Assembly (NCBI GenBank): GCA_930980855.1
Contig: CAKNIZ010000001.1
Coordinates: 151,198-215,197, forward strand
Source of the DNA: an uncultured Clostridium sp.
GTDB lineage: Bacteria; Bacillota; Clostridia; TANB77; CAG-508
DNA length: 64,000 nucleotides
Direction of reading: 5' to 3'
The notes under the pieces were generated by a model, which was not told where the DNA came from, searched no databases, and saw only the letters and a program-made list of their open reading frames with translations. The position numbers and the translations under genes are program-made. This document shows positions 35,458 to 44,871 of this stretch, in pieces; position 1 is the first letter of the stretch; the number at the start of each line of letters is the position of its first letter.

Positions 35458-35805
35458 TTAGGCTCCCATGAATTCATCAATAGAATCCTTATATTTCTTA
35501 GAAACTTTTGTAACTTTTCCGCCTTTTGCCATATATGATACATCTCCTGGATTTGTATCTATAGTAACAATAGCCTTTTTCCAGTCAGAAGTTTTTCCTA
35601 CACTTCTTCCTACTCTTTTTTCTTTTCCTTTTACAGTCATTGTATTAACTTTTAATACTTTAACTTCAAATAATTTTTCTACTGCTCTTGCAATATCTAC
35701 CTTTGTAGCGTTCTTATTTACTTTAAAGGTATACTTACCAAGATTTATTCCATCATTGCTCTTTTCTGTAACTACAGGAGCAATTATTATATCTTCTGGT
35801 CTCAT
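35458..35805 (-). CDS. rplW: Ribosomal protein L23
   Basis: A 115-residue protein at the tunnel exit, the docking site for trigger factor and [23 protein letters not shown] and [22 protein letters not shown] are typical. The start overlaps the rplD stop as TAATG. Confidence 0.96.
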   Translation of the reverse strand: MRPEDIIIAPVVTEKSNDGINLGKYTFKVNKNATKVDIARAVEKLFEVKVLKVNTMTVKGKEKRVGRSVGKTSDWKKAIVTIDTNPGDVSYMAKGGKVTKVSKKYKDSIDEFMGA

Positions 35806-36428
35806 TATGCGTACACCTCCTCTAATTTTTTAACAGTATCTTCTGTTACTACTAATTTACTATATTTTAATAAATCGTAAGCATTTATTGTATTTACTGT
35901 TAATGTTTTTACACCTTCTATATTTCTAGCTGATTTTTGTACATTTTCATTGTTTTCTGGTAATAATACTAATGCTTTTCCTTCAACTTTTAGGTTAGCA
36001 AATATTTTAACCATTTCAGCTGTTTTGATTTCTTTTAATTGTAGTTTATCTACAACTACTAATTCGTTTGAAGAAACTTTAGAACTTAATATAGATTTAA
36101 TTGCTAGTCTCTTCTCTTTTTTGTTTACTTTATATGTGTAAGAACGAGATCTTGGTCCTAATGCTATACCACCTTTTATCCATTGTGGAGCTCTTATAGA
36201 TCCTTGTCTTGCACGTCCTGTTCCTTTTTGTCTCCATGGCTTTCTTCCACCACCAGATACTTCTGCTCTTGTTTTTGTGTTTTGAGTTCCTTGTCTTTGA
36301 TTTGCTAAGTAATTTACAACTACACTATGAACTACATTTTCATTTGGTTCTATTCCAAATACATTTTCATTTAGTTCAAGTTCTTTAACTTTCTTTCCAT
36401 CTATACTTAATACGTCTACTTTAGGCAT
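35805..36428 (-). CDS. rplD: Ribosomal protein L4
   Basis: A 207-residue protein whose loop lines the exit tunnel. The Gly/Arg/Trp-rich loop [20 protein letters not shown] near residue 60 is diagnostic. In some bacteria L4 represses its own S10 operon by binding the leader. Whether it does so here is unknown. Confidence 0.97.
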   Translation of the reverse strand: MPKVDVLSIDGKKVKELELNENVFGIEPNENVVHSVVVNYLANQRQGTQNTKTRAEVSGGGRKPWRQKGTGRARQGSIRAPQWIKGGIALGPRSRSYTYKVNKKEKRLAIKSILSSKVSSNELVVVDKLQLKEIKTAEMVKIFANLKVEGKALVLLPENNENVQKSARNIEGVKTLTVNTINAYDLLKYSKLVVTEDTVKKLEEVYA

Positions 36429-36444
36429 CTTCTTTCCTCCTTCC

Positions 36445-37074
36445 TTAAGCTTTTACACTTGATTTTATTTTTAATATTGATCCTTTAGCTCCAGGAACAC
36501 TTCCTTTTACTAAAATTACGTTTTTATCTAAATCCACTTTTATAACTTCTAAGTTTTGGATTGTTACTGTTACAGTTCCCATATGTCCTGGTAATTTTTT
36601 ACCTGGGAATACTCTACCTGGTGTTGATGTTGGTCCCATTGAACCAGGTCTTCTATGATACATAGAACCATGTCCCATAGGTCCTCTTGATTGTCCATGA
36701 CGTTTGATAACACCTTGGAATCCTTTTCCTTTTGAAGTCCCTTGAATGTCTACTCTATCTCCAACTGAAAATACATCAGCTTTTAATTCATCTCCAACAT
36801 TCATTCCTTCTATTGAATCTAATCTAAATTCTCTTAAATATTTTTTTGGAGCTAATTTATTTTTGCTTAAATGTCCTAATCTTGGTTTATTAAGCTTACT
36901 TTCTTTAACATCTCCAAATCCTAATTGAACTGCTTGATATCCATCTTGTTCTACAGTTTTTATTTGTGTAACTGTACATGGAGTAGCTTCAATTACTGTT
37001 ACTGGAATAACTTTTCCTTCTTCATCAAATATTTGTGTCATTCCAACTTTTTTTCCTATTAATGCTTTCTTCAT
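36445..37074 (-). CDS. rplC: Ribosomal protein L3
   Basis: A 209-residue assembly protein. [20 protein letters not shown] and the W-finger region [20 protein letters not shown] are present. Confidence 0.97.
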   Translation of the reverse strand: MKKALIGKKVGMTQIFDEEGKVIPVTVIEATPCTVTQIKTVEQDGYQAVQLGFGDVKESKLNKPRLGHLSKNKLAPKKYLREFRLDSIEGMNVGDELKADVFSVGDRVDIQGTSKGKGFQGVIKRHGQSRGPMGHGSMYHRRPGSMGPTSTPGRVFPGKKLPGHMGTVTVTIQNLEVIKVDLDKNVILVKGSVPGAKGSILKIKSSVKA

Positions 37075-37130
37075 ATTTTCCCTCCTATTGGCTGACTTTT
37101 ATAGCCAGCATAGCTATTTTAATTTTATTA

Positions 37131-37484
37131 TTATAATTTTATTTCTATATCAACACCTGCTGGTAATTCAATTTTCATTAAACTATCAACTGTTTTTTGT
37201 GTTGGATAAAGAATGTCGATAACTCTTTTATGAGTTCTTAATTCGAATTGTTCTCTTGAATCTTTGTGTTTGTGTGGAGAACGTATAACTGTTACAACTT
37301 CCTTTTCTGTTGGAAGTGGAATAGGTCCTGAAACTTTTGCTCCTGTCTTTTTAGCAGTATCTACTATTTTCTCAGCAGACTGTTCTAAAACTACATGATC
37401 ATAAGCCTTTAGTCTTATTCTGATTTTTTCGCTTTTTGCAGCATTTGTTTTTGTAACTGTTTTTTCTGCATCCTTCTTTGCCAT
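37131..37484 (-). CDS. rpsJ: Ribosomal protein S10 (NusE)
   Basis: A 117-residue small-subunit protein that also acts as the antitermination factor NusE. The core [21 protein letters not shown] and [19 protein letters not shown] are typical. It has a charged N-terminal extension of about 15 residues over the usual 103. GGAGGG precedes the ATG. First gene of the superoperon. Confidence 0.97.
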   Translation of the reverse strand: MAKKDAEKTVTKTNAAKSEKIRIRLKAYDHVVLEQSAEKIVDTAKKTGAKVSGPIPLPTEKEVVTVIRSPHKHKDSREQFELRTHKRVIDILYPTQKTVDSLMKIELPAGVDIEIKL

Positions 37485-37720
37485 TGTTTTTCCCTCCTTA
37501 AAATTTTAAATTTAAGCCGGAAGTTATAAACGCGCCCTTGTGTTTCTTTTTTCTTCAACACAAAATCCCAAGTTTGCATGAAAAATCTTGGGATAAGTGC
37601 TTAATTTTATAAAACTTACCGCCTTGGTCTTAGCCATGACATACTCCATAGAAGTTCCCTCCATCGCCTACTACTCTAGGCGTGTAGCCACATTCTACTT
37701 CAACGCATCTCTTTACATGC
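37485..37720 (-). promoter_or_regulatory. Structured 5' leader of the S10 operon, possible attenuator
   Basis: The leader of about 235 nt has several hairpins on the minus strand. One has an outer stem GAAGT/ACTTC (37697-37701 with 37651-37655) around CGCCTA/TAGGCG (37677-37682 with 37665-37670). A terminator-like stem ATCCCAAG/CTTGGGAT at 37565-37594 runs into TTTTGTG. A competing stem TTGTGTT/AACACAA overlaps that T-rich tract. This is the layout of an attenuation leader, perhaps sensing a ribosomal protein. It is not a T-box, and I do not recognise it as a known class. Confidence 0.5.
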
Positions 37721-37726
37721 TTTTTT

Positions 37727-37755
37727 ATTATATAACATAAAGCTAGTAAAGTCAA
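37727..37755 (-). promoter_or_regulatory. S10 superoperon promoter
   Basis: TTGACT, a 17-bp spacer and TATAAT on the minus strand, predicting a start near 37720. It is the only strong promoter visible ahead of the run of ribosomal genes. Confidence 0.8.
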
Positions 37756-37792
37756 TAGTTTTGGTGATTTTATTTTGTATGAATCTTAAAAG

Positions 37793-38740
37793 CTATCTTT
37801 CCTTTTCATCTTTATTCACTATTTTCTTCTTCTGTTTATTTTTCCAACCATTTTCGAAAAGTGCTTCTATGTCATCTTCAGAAGCTTGTTTCATTTCTTC
37901 ATCTGGAAGTTTTATATAATAAATTGATTGATTACCATCATCAATTTTTATGCAATTAGCAAACTCTACATTAAATTCATCAATAGTATTCCTAACTAAA
38001 TCGTATTGCTTTACATACATACTTTCTTCATTAGTTAAGCATTTGCCCAAAGCCTCCAATAATAAATTTCTACTTTCTACATATCCTAAATCAGAAGGCA
38101 ATACATGTTTTTGTAAGAAATTTATTTTTCTTGAGATTATTTCTGCCTGAGCAAAGCTTGAGCTTTCTTTTCCATTTAGCAAATATCTTTTTACTTTTTC
38201 TTCGTTTTTTAGCTCTCCTGATACAAAATCTATAAAATCATCTAAATATACACCTTTAAAAGTATAACCTAATTTATTGTCTATTTCTCTTAATTCTTTT
38301 CTTGATATTATGTCATAATCATCTCCAGGTGATGTATAAGCGAAATTTTGAGTTCTCATTCCTGTTTGTATTCTATATAAATCTAACGTTAAATCAGCAA
38401 ATGTAATTAATCCATCACTGAATTTTATTTTTGTTCCGACATGATTAAATTTATAATCTTTGCTAACTTCTACAAGTTCTGACTCTATTCCTAATTCATT
38501 AAGTAAATCAATATAAATTTCACTTATAGATTTGCAAACCAAATGACTACTTTCATAATCTCTAATATTTACTTTCTGATTATACTTCTTGCCCAATAGT
38601 TCGTCTCTTAAATAAAAAACATTCATATCATAGGTCATTGTTTTTCCAAGTTTTAAATATAACCATCTCGCTTTTTCTAGTTCACTTAATCCTTCTGGTA
38701 TTTCTTTTAATAAATCAATATATTTTATTTTACGCTCCAT
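37793..38740 (-). CDS. Transglutaminase-like papain-fold protein
   Basis: A 315-residue soluble protein. A candidate Cys-His-Asp triad of a transglutaminase-like core is visible: Cys69 in SSHLVCKSISEIY, His100 in KFNHVGTKI and Asp116 in ITFADLTLDLYR, spaced as in that fold. ARWLYLKLGKTMTYD before it also resembles those domains. The C-terminal half is helical and unrecognised. There is no signal peptide, so it acts in the cytoplasm or is exported by another route. Substrate unknown. It lies between the S10 promoter and enolase. Confidence 0.55.
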   Translation of the reverse strand: MERKIKYIDLLKEIPEGLSELEKARWLYLKLGKTMTYDMNVFYLRDELLGKKYNQKVNIRDYESSHLVCKSISEIYIDLLNELGIESELVEVSKDYKFNHVGTKIKFSDGLITFADLTLDLYRIQTGMRTQNFAYTSPGDDYDIISRKELREIDNKLGYTFKGVYLDDFIDFVSGELKNEEKVKRYLLNGKESSSFAQAEIISRKINFLQKHVLPSDLGYVESRNLLLEALGKCLTNEESMYVKQYDLVRNTIDEFNVEFANCIKIDDGNQSIYYIKLPDEEMKQASEDDIEALFENGWKNKQKKKIVNKDEKER

Positions 38741-38762
38741 TTTTTACTCCTTTTTTATTTTA

Positions 38763-38877
38763 ATTGTATATTTAAATTTTGCAGTTCCGTGCAAGCGTTC
38801 AAACAAGCTGGAAGGCTTCCAGCGAAGTGCGTTTGGAGCGCAGCTCCCGCAAGGAACAAGAAATTTAAATATACAAT
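38763..38877. repeat. Palindromic repeat, long form, copy A
   Basis: Ends are ATTGTATATTTAAATTT and AAATTTAAATATACAAT, a perfect 17-bp inverted repeat. The GC-richer core is the reverse complement of copy C near 45.9 kb (shared CTCCAAACGCACTTCGCT and TTGTTCCTTGCGG). It fills the gap between the transglutaminase-like gene and eno. Confidence 0.75.
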
Positions 38878-38881
38878 TCTA

Positions 38882-40156
38882 TTATATAATAAAATTTAAT
38901 ATATCTTCTTCTATATTTAATAATCTATTATATTTTGCTACTCTATCTGTTCTGCATGGAGCTCCTGTTTTTATTTGCATCGCATTTACTCCAACGGCTA
39001 AATCTGCTATAAAAGTATCTTCCGTTTCTCCTGAGCGATGAGAAATTATTGTTTTATAATTATTTTTCTTCGCTAACCTGATTGTTTCTAAAGTTTCTGT
39101 TAGTGTTCCTATCTGATTTGGTTTTATCAAAATTGCATTTGCAACTTCTTCTTTAACTCCCTTTATTAGTCTTTCAGGATTAGTAACAAAAAGGTCATCT
39201 CCTACTAATTGTACTTTATTTCCTATTTTCTTCGTTAGTTCTTTCCATACTTTCCAATCTTCTTCTGCTAGTCCATCTTCAACAGAATAAATAGGATATT
39301 TGTTTACCAAATCAACTATATAATCTATCATTTCTGCTTTTGTTTTATATTCATCTGTTTTCCAGAAATAATATCCTTCTTTATTAATCTTCTTTGCTTC
39401 TAAATGCATTTCTGTACTAGCTACATCTAACGCTAATTCAAAATCCTTTTTTTCTTTAAATCCAGCTTTATTGATTGCTTCTAATAATAGTTCTATGGCT
39501 TCTTCATCATTTTCTAAATTAGGAGCAAATCCACCTTCATCTCCAACAGAAGTTACTAAATTTTTCTTCTTTAGTATTTCTTTCAGTACCTTATATACCT
39601 CTACTCCCATTTGCATTATTTCTCTATAATTCTTTCCACCAACTGGTACTATCATAAATTCTTGTATATTTAGATTGTTATTCGCATGTTTTCCACCATT
39701 TAATACATTCATCATTGGCATAGGCATTACTTTTCCATTAATTCCGCCTATATATTTATATAAAGGAATATTTAAACTATTAGCTGCTGCTCTAGCAACT
39801 GCTAATGATACTCCCAATATACTATTTGCGCCCAATTTAGATTTATTAACTGTTCCATCAAGTTTTATCATTTTTTCATCTATTTCTAATTGATTAAACA
39901 CATTACAACCTATTAAAGCTTTAGAAATCTTTTTGTTTACATTTTCAATAGCTTTATACACACTTAGCCCATTATATGACTGCATGTCTCCATCTCTTAG
40001 CTCAACAGCCTCAAAACTTCCTGTTGAAGCTCCAGATGGCACCATTGCCATTCCTTCTATTCCACTCTCCAATCTAACAGTTACTTGAACTGTTGGATTT
40101 CCTCTTGAGTCTAGCACCTGAATTGCATTTAAATCATCAATAATTTCTTTTTTCAT
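38882..40156 (-). CDS. eno: Enolase
   Basis: A 424-residue glycolytic enzyme converting 2-phosphoglycerate to phosphoenolpyruvate. [10 protein letters not shown], the catalytic [18 protein letters not shown] and [16 protein letters not shown] are present. Normal length. AGGAGG lies before the ATG. Confidence 0.97.
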   Translation of the reverse strand: MKKEIIDDLNAIQVLDSRGNPTVQVTVRLESGIEGMAMVPSGASTGSFEAVELRDGDMQSYNGLSVYKAIENVNKKISKALIGCNVFNQLEIDEKMIKLDGTVNKSKLGANSILGVSLAVARAAANSLNIPLYKYIGGINGKVMPMPMMNVLNGGKHANNNLNIQEFMIVPVGGKNYREIMQMGVEVYKVLKEILKKKNLVTSVGDEGGFAPNLENDEEAIELLLEAINKAGFKEKKDFELALDVASTEMHLEAKKINKEGYYFWKTDEYKTKAEMIDYIVDLVNKYPIYSVEDGLAEEDWKVWKELTKKIGNKVQLVGDDLFVTNPERLIKGVKEEVANAILIKPNQIGTLTETLETIRLAKKNNYKTIISHRSGETEDTFIADLAVGVNAMQIKTGAPCRTDRVAKYNRLLNIEEDILNFII

Positions 40157-40226
40157 TATATAGCCTCCTATAAAATCTTTTTATGAAATTATTGACATTT
40201 TAGAGCTTATTATTCACTATATGTAA

Positions 40227-41027
40227 TTATTTTTCTATTTGCAATGATATTCTTCCACTTTTAGTATTACCTAAAATTTTATCTATTCTAAATCTACCTT
40301 TTCCTCTTATTGTTATATAATCACCTTCATTTACTATCTTAGAAGCACGCATTTCTTCTTTAAAATTCACAAATACTCTTTCTTCTTCTAAGTATTTATT
40401 TGCATCATTTCTTGAACATCGTGCAAGTTCACCAACAATACAATCTAACCTCATTGATGGTATATTTATTTTAATATATTCTTTTTCATTAGGTACATAT
40501 ATTAGCTCACTGATTTCTTTAATAGATACTTTTGATTTTTGAAATCTAGTTAACCCTACAATATTTGAACTGATATAATTTGCAATTTCCTTTTTGACTA
40601 TAATATCTGCTCCGTCGTCTCTTACTATTATATCACCTATCTTTTCTCTTTTTATTCCTAGTTTCATCAGTCCACCTAAATAATTTCTATGTTCATATTT
40701 TTCTTTAAGTTCATTTGGTAATTTTATACTTATTATATTTAAAAATTGTTCTATTAATTTTTCTTTTACATATTCTTTATCTATATTATCTGGATAAAAT
40801 ATAACTATTTTTCTTTCTGCTTCTTCATATCCTCCAACAAATACGTTACAGTCATTCTTTCTTTTATCTAGAATTTCTTTTACTATTCCTTGCTGTCTTA
40901 AATCTAGAAAATCTGTAGATTCAAATCTATTTCTGCTTTCTACAAATTTTATTTTATCTATTACTTTTGCTATCAATATTTTATCCTCATCATTTTGCAT
41001 TTTTGTTAATTCTATTTGCTTATTCAT
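40227..41027 (-). CDS. YlmH-type S4-domain RNA-binding protein
   Basis: A 266-residue protein matching YlmH. The N-terminal domain has FVGGYEEAERKIVIFYPD, the middle has LGGLMKLGIKREKIGDIIV, and the S4 domain at the C-terminus has MRLDCIVGELARCSRNDANKYL. YlmH binds ribosomes or stalled 50S-peptidyl-tRNA in Bacillus and usually sits in the ylm/divIVA cluster. Here it stands alone downstream of a palindromic element. Confidence 0.85.
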   Translation of the reverse strand: MNKQIELTKMQNDEDKILIAKVIDKIKFVESRNRFESTDFLDLRQQGIVKEILDKRKNDCNVFVGGYEEAERKIVIFYPDNIDKEYVKEKLIEQFLNIISIKLPNELKEKYEHRNYLGGLMKLGIKREKIGDIIVRDDGADIIVKKEIANYISSNIVGLTRFQKSKVSIKEISELIYVPNEKEYIKINIPSMRLDCIVGELARCSRNDANKYLEEERVFVNFKEEMRASKIVNEGDYITIRGKGRFRIDKILGNTKSGRISLQIEK

Positions 41028-41109
41028 AATTCTCCTTTATTTTTTATATAGTTAAAATTCTAAAGCATTTTATACGTTACAATTTACAGCCTATTATTAA
41101 ATTCATATA

Positions 41110-41196
41110 ATTGTATATTCAAAATTTTGCAGTTTCGCGCAGCTTGGAGGACTTTATGTCCGACAGCAAGAAACCAAAAATTTTTGAATATACAAT
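41110..41196. repeat. Palindromic repeat, short form, copy B
   Basis: Ends ATTGTATATTCAAAA and TTTTGAATATACAAT. The core GCAGCTTGGAGGACTTTATG contains a GGAC/GTCC hairpin and is shared almost exactly with copies D and E near 56.7 kb. It lies between ylmH and tRNA-Gln. Confidence 0.75.
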
Positions 41197-41243
41197 TCTA
41201 AAGTATTTTATACCACTTGAATTGTAACTTATTAATTGCCCTA

Positions 41244-41272
41244 TTGCATTTGCTATATTTTTGTGCTATATT
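41244..41272 (+). promoter_or_regulatory. tRNA-Gln promoter
   Basis: TTGCAT, a 17-bp spacer and TATATT on the plus strand, with the tRNA 5' end 17 bp downstream. Confidence 0.6.
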
Positions 41273-41288
41273 ATTTAAGTATTAACAT

Positions 41289-41363
41289 TGGGGTATCGCC
41301 AAGTGGTAAGGCATCGGACTCTGACTCCGACATTCCTAAGTTCGAATCTTAGTACCCCAACCA
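41289..41363 (+). tRNA. tRNA-Gln (anticodon CUG)
   Basis: A full cloverleaf: acceptor TGGGGTA/TACCCCA, D-stem GCC/GGC, anticodon stem TCGGA/TCCGA with loop CTCTGAC giving anticodon CTG, T-stem CTAAG/CTTAG with loop TTCGAAT, discriminator A and an encoded CCA. It is a lone plus-strand gene among minus-strand genes. Confidence 0.95.
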
Positions 41364-41431
41364 ATTAAGTATTATGCGAACTTTAACATTTTATATTTTA
41401 GTCTTTTTCTAAATTATACTAAAGTTACAAA

Positions 41432-41457
41432 GCGGAGGGATGTCCCTCCGCCTTTTT
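41432..41457 (+). terminator. Terminator after tRNA-Gln
   Basis: GCGGAGGGA and TCCCTCCGC form a 9-bp GC-rich stem followed by a T-run on the plus strand. It lies between two convergent genes and may also serve the minus-strand cassette. Confidence 0.8.
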
Positions 41458-41462
41458 AGAGT

Positions 41463-42128
41463 TTATTTGTTGTTGCACCTTGTATGAATCGGTCCGTCCT
41501 TAGACAATTCAAATTCCCACTTTACACATTCTTTAATAGAAAATTTTTCTCCGCATACCGGACATTTCCAGTACCTCAAAACAGTCGAGATATCCAGAGC
41601 TCTTATTGATTTAACATCCTTTTTAAAAACATCGTAACTTTTTAATTCTGCATATGGAGTTTTTGGATATTTTTCTAAGCCTTCAATTACTAAAAGCTTT
41701 GCGTCAGGAGTTATTACATAACGTTCCCATACGACAACCTCACGAGAATCTAATAACCAATAATATCCCCCTCTTTTCTCGTTGTAAGCATATTTCTGAT
41801 GCCAAAGAGCTAAATCTCGCAGTGAATAATTTTCCATGAACGTTTTGACGCTATTTTCCGTCAAGCTTGGAGGCGTTTCAATATTAGCCTCTTCGTACTG
41901 AACTATGATTTCAGGTCCCACTATATCAGAATAGTGTAAATAGTCCTCCAACATAGTTCCGTTGAGTATCGGCATTCCTAATGCCGAAAATTCCATAGGA
42001 GCAAAAACTTTCTTTCCGTGCTTGATTTTAATGCTTTCTTTGATTGGAATTTTTTCTAAGTTTATTAACCCCAATCTGTCTGTTCCGTCCTCAAGTACGT
42101 TTACCCGGTTCACCTGTGTTTTCAACAT
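41463..42128 (-). CDS. Unknown protein with C-terminal zinc ribbon, GC-rich cassette
   Basis: A 221-residue protein, not recognised. The N-terminal half is a soluble alpha/beta-like domain with Trp/Tyr-rich strands (RGGYYWLLDSREVVVWERY). The C-terminus has CPVCGEKFSIKEC and a final Cys (TRCNNK), a likely zinc ribbon. Its codons are visibly more GC-rich than neighbours, and it has its own promoter, a perfect inverted repeat in its leader and flanking terminators. This suggests a transferred single-gene cassette. Confidence 0.65.
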   Translation of the reverse strand: MLKTQVNRVNVLEDGTDRLGLINLEKIPIKESIKIKHGKKVFAPMEFSALGMPILNGTMLEDYLHYSDIVGPEIIVQYEEANIETPPSLTENSVKTFMENYSLRDLALWHQKYAYNEKRGGYYWLLDSREVVVWERYVITPDAKLLVIEGLEKYPKTPYAELKSYDVFKKDVKSIRALDISTVLRYWKCPVCGEKFSIKECVKWEFELSKDGPIHTRCNNK

Positions 42129-42154
42129 GCAAATTCCTCCTCTACTACAAAATT

Positions 42155-42174
42155 TTTAGTGCCATTGCACTAAA
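42155..42174. promoter_or_regulatory. Perfect inverted repeat in the cassette leader
   Basis: TTTAGTGC-CATT-GCACTAAA is an exact 8-bp inverted repeat with a 4-nt loop between the promoter and the ribosome binding site of the zinc-ribbon gene. It could be an operator or an mRNA hairpin controlling translation. Confidence 0.5.
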
Positions 42175-42202
42175 TTAAAATATGGATTTTTGCATACATT
42201 AC

Positions 42203-42231
42203 ATTATACACCATTTTACATAAAAAAGCAA
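42203..42231 (-). promoter_or_regulatory. Promoter of the zinc-ribbon cassette gene
   Basis: TTGCTT, 17 bp, TATAAT on the minus strand. Its -35 overlaps the T-run of the upstream ABC-transporter terminator. Confidence 0.7.
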
Positions 42232-42271
42232 ATTGATTGCGAACAATTACTTTTTTTGTTCGCAATCAATT
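42222..42271 (-). terminator. Terminator of the ABC transporter gene
   Basis: AATTGATTGCGAACA and TGTTCGCAATCAATT form a perfect 15-bp stem. On the minus strand it is followed by GCTTTTTT. It lies just after the transporter stop. Confidence 0.85.
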
Positions 42272-42274
42272 CAT

Positions 42275-44857
42275 TTATTCGGTTCTCAAGGCCCTAACTG
42301 GATCTCTTTTACTTGCCATCTTTGATGGAATTAATCCAGCAATTATTGTTAAGAACATACTTATTAATACTAATATTATTCCAGCTTGCCAAGGTAAGAA
42401 CGCTTTTACATTTACTCCTGTAACAGACATGATTATACTATTAATTGGTATAGTAAGAAGTACTGTTACCCCTATTCCTATTAATCCAGATACTAAGCCT
42501 GTTATAAATGTTTCTGCATTGAATACTCTTGAAATATCCCTTTTTGAAGCACCAATTGCTCTTAGAATTCCTATTTCTTTTGTTCTTTCTAATACAGATA
42601 TATATGTTATAATTCCTATCATTATAGATGAAACAATTAATGATATAGCAACAAATGCAATTAATACATAACTTATCGTATCTACAATTGTTGATACAGA
42701 ACTCATCATAATTCCTATTGTATCTGTATAATTTATTTTATCATTTTCTATTTCTTGATTGTTATTATATTCTGTTATGCTATTAGATATTGCTTCTTTT
42801 GAGTCAAAATCTTTTGGATAAATATTTATTGCACTTGGAGAATTTAAGTCAATAACTCCTAACTTTTCTAAGTTATTTTCATAAGAGGCCTCACTATTTT
42901 CTGCGTATGCTTCCATTAATTTACTTAAATCTTCAGCATTCATTGATGCTAGTGCCATTTTTTGTTCTGTAGACAGACTATCTAAACTAAAGTCCTCTTC
43001 TTCTCCATCCTTTGGAAATTCTAATCCTGTAAATACATTTATTTCTGGATTATCTTTCTGCTCTTTTACTATATCTGTTTCATTTGCTTTATTGGCTACA
43101 TATTCAACTAAAGATTTTGTATACCCTATACCGCCTTGAGTATTACTACTTACACTTTCTTCTTTTTGTTTTATTATTCCAACTACTTTTAATTCTTCTG
43201 CACTTTTTAATTTTTCCTTTAGATATTCTTCATTTTCACTTTTATCTACCCATGCACCATTTTCTTTATTGTATAATTCCGCATTTAGCAATATTTTAAA
43301 AGATAAATTCAATAAATCATCATAAGTATACGAACTTCCCTCATTTTCATCAACTTGTTCTCCGTTTTGTATTTTTGTCATTTTATCTTTTAATTCATCT
43401 TGATTTTTTAGTCCTAATGAATACAATGTGTAATCACTTATTTCATTATCTTTATCTACAATTACAACTACTTCATTATAATTTTCTGGCCATTTACCTT
43501 GTAATAGTTCATATTGCATATCTAACATATCCCTATTATCAAAAAGTTCACTAAATACATTTACATCACTCATCATCATAGTAGAGCCATACATTTGATT
43601 TCCCGCTTCTACCATGCTTTCCATTCCAATAGTATTCATTACTTGACTTGGATTAACTTTTACTACTCCATTTGATGTATCTGACTTATATATGTTTAAA
43701 TCTAAATCATAACTATATTTAATAGCATTTGCATAAGGCTTTATTTTATCAGTTGTTTCTATATATTCTTTAAACTTAGCAAGGTTATTAGTTTTTACTT
43801 CACTTGACATAGTGGTTAGCATTGAATCCATTATGTCTCTTGAATATATTTTATTTTCTTCTTTTGTCTCCTCTTGATTTCCTTCAGCTGTATCCATAAG
43901 ACCTGCCATCAAACCACCTAAATCAATTGTAGATTCCTGCAAAGTTACCGGATAAGAAGCAAGTGTATCTTCTTCTATACTTGATATATAATTTTGCACT
44001 CCTGCTGAAAGTGATAATATAAGAGCTATTCCTATAATACCAATACTTCCTGCAAATGCAGTAAGTATCGTTCTTCCTTTTTTGGTCATCAAGTTATTCA
44101 AGCTTAATGATAATGCAGTTAAGAAACTCATTGAAGGCTTCTTCTTTTTATTATCTTCTTTTTCTTCTTTTTCTTTTCCGTCATATGGATTACTATCATC
44201 TATAATATTTCCGTCAAGTATTTTGACTGTTCTTGTAGCATATTTTTCCGCTAAATCCGGATTATGTGTTACCATTATAATTAAATGTTCTTTTGATATT
44301 TCTTTTAAAATATCCATAACCTGGACACTAGTTTTTGTGTCCAATGCTCCAGTTGGTTCATCTGCAAGTATAATATCTGGGTTATTTACAATTGCTCTTG
44401 CAATAGCAACTCTTTGCATTTGTCCACCAGATAATTCGTTTGGCCTTTTATGTAGTTTATCTCCTAAACCAACTTTTTCTAATGCTTCTATTGCTCTTTT
44501 CTTTCTTTCTTTTTTTGAAACACCTGATATTGTAAGTGCAAGCTCAACATTTGACAATATACTTTGATGTGGTATTAAGTTATAACTTTGAAATACAAAT
44601 CCTATACTATGATTTCTATAAGTGTCCCAATCTTTGTCTTTAAATTCCTTTGTTGATTTTCCATTAATTATTAGATCCCCACTTGTATAATGATCCAACC
44701 CCCCTATTATGTTTAATAGAGTGGTTTTACCACATCCACTCTGACCTAAAATAGCCACAAATTCATTTTCTCTAAATTTTATACTTATTCCTTTTAATGC
44801 CTGGACAGTTTCATTTGATGTAATATAATCTTTTTTAATATTTTTTAATTCTAACAT
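42275..44857 (-). CDS. MacB-like ABC transporter, fused ATPase and FtsX-type permease
   Basis: An 860-residue fusion. The ATPase (first 225 residues) has Walker A GQSGCGKTT, signature LSGGQMQR and Walker B IILADEPTGALD, as in the LolD/MacB group. A membrane helix follows near residue 265 (TILTAFAGSIGIIGIALILSL), then a large extracytoplasmic domain and three more helices with the FtsX-type ILRAIGASKRDISRVF loop. Such proteins act in peptide or antibiotic export, or mechanotransmission. Substrate not predicted. The ATG at 44857 has GGAGG 5 bp upstream. Confidence 0.88.
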   Translation of the reverse strand: MLELKNIKKDYITSNETVQALKGISIKFRENEFVAILGQSGCGKTTLLNIIGGLDHYTSGDLIINGKSTKEFKDKDWDTYRNHSIGFVFQSYNLIPHQSILSNVELALTISGVSKKERKKRAIEALEKVGLGDKLHKRPNELSGGQMQRVAIARAIVNNPDIILADEPTGALDTKTSVQVMDILKEISKEHLIIMVTHNPDLAEKYATRTVKILDGNIIDDSNPYDGKEKEEKEDNKKKKPSMSFLTALSLSLNNLMTKKGRTILTAFAGSIGIIGIALILSLSAGVQNYISSIEEDTLASYPVTLQESTIDLGGLMAGLMDTAEGNQEETKEENKIYSRDIMDSMLTTMSSEVKTNNLAKFKEYIETTDKIKPYANAIKYSYDLDLNIYKSDTSNGVVKVNPSQVMNTIGMESMVEAGNQMYGSTMMMSDVNVFSELFDNRDMLDMQYELLQGKWPENYNEVVVIVDKDNEISDYTLYSLGLKNQDELKDKMTKIQNGEQVDENEGSSYTYDDLLNLSFKILLNAELYNKENGAWVDKSENEEYLKEKLKSAEELKVVGIIKQKEESVSSNTQGGIGYTKSLVEYVANKANETDIVKEQKDNPEINVFTGLEFPKDGEEEDFSLDSLSTEQKMALASMNAEDLSKLMEAYAENSEASYENNLEKLGVIDLNSPSAINIYPKDFDSKEAISNSITEYNNNQEIENDKINYTDTIGIMMSSVSTIVDTISYVLIAFVAISLIVSSIMIGIITYISVLERTKEIGILRAIGASKRDISRVFNAETFITGLVSGLIGIGVTVLLTIPINSIIMSVTGVNVKAFLPWQAGIILVLISMFLTIIAGLIPSKMASKRDPVRALRTE

Positions 44858-44871
44858 ACTAACCTCCATTA

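Noticed and set aside
35322-35543. A 73-residue minus-strand frame across the rplW-rplB spacer and rplW 3' end
   Set aside because: It overlaps rplW out of frame, has no ribosome binding site and a non-protein-like composition. The spacer is better explained by palindromic repeats.
37485-37720. T-box or L10-type leader ahead of rpsJ
   Set aside because: No T-box specifier or TGGnACC antiterminator sequence is present, and the gene downstream is rpsJ, not rplJ. Kept as an unclassified structured leader.
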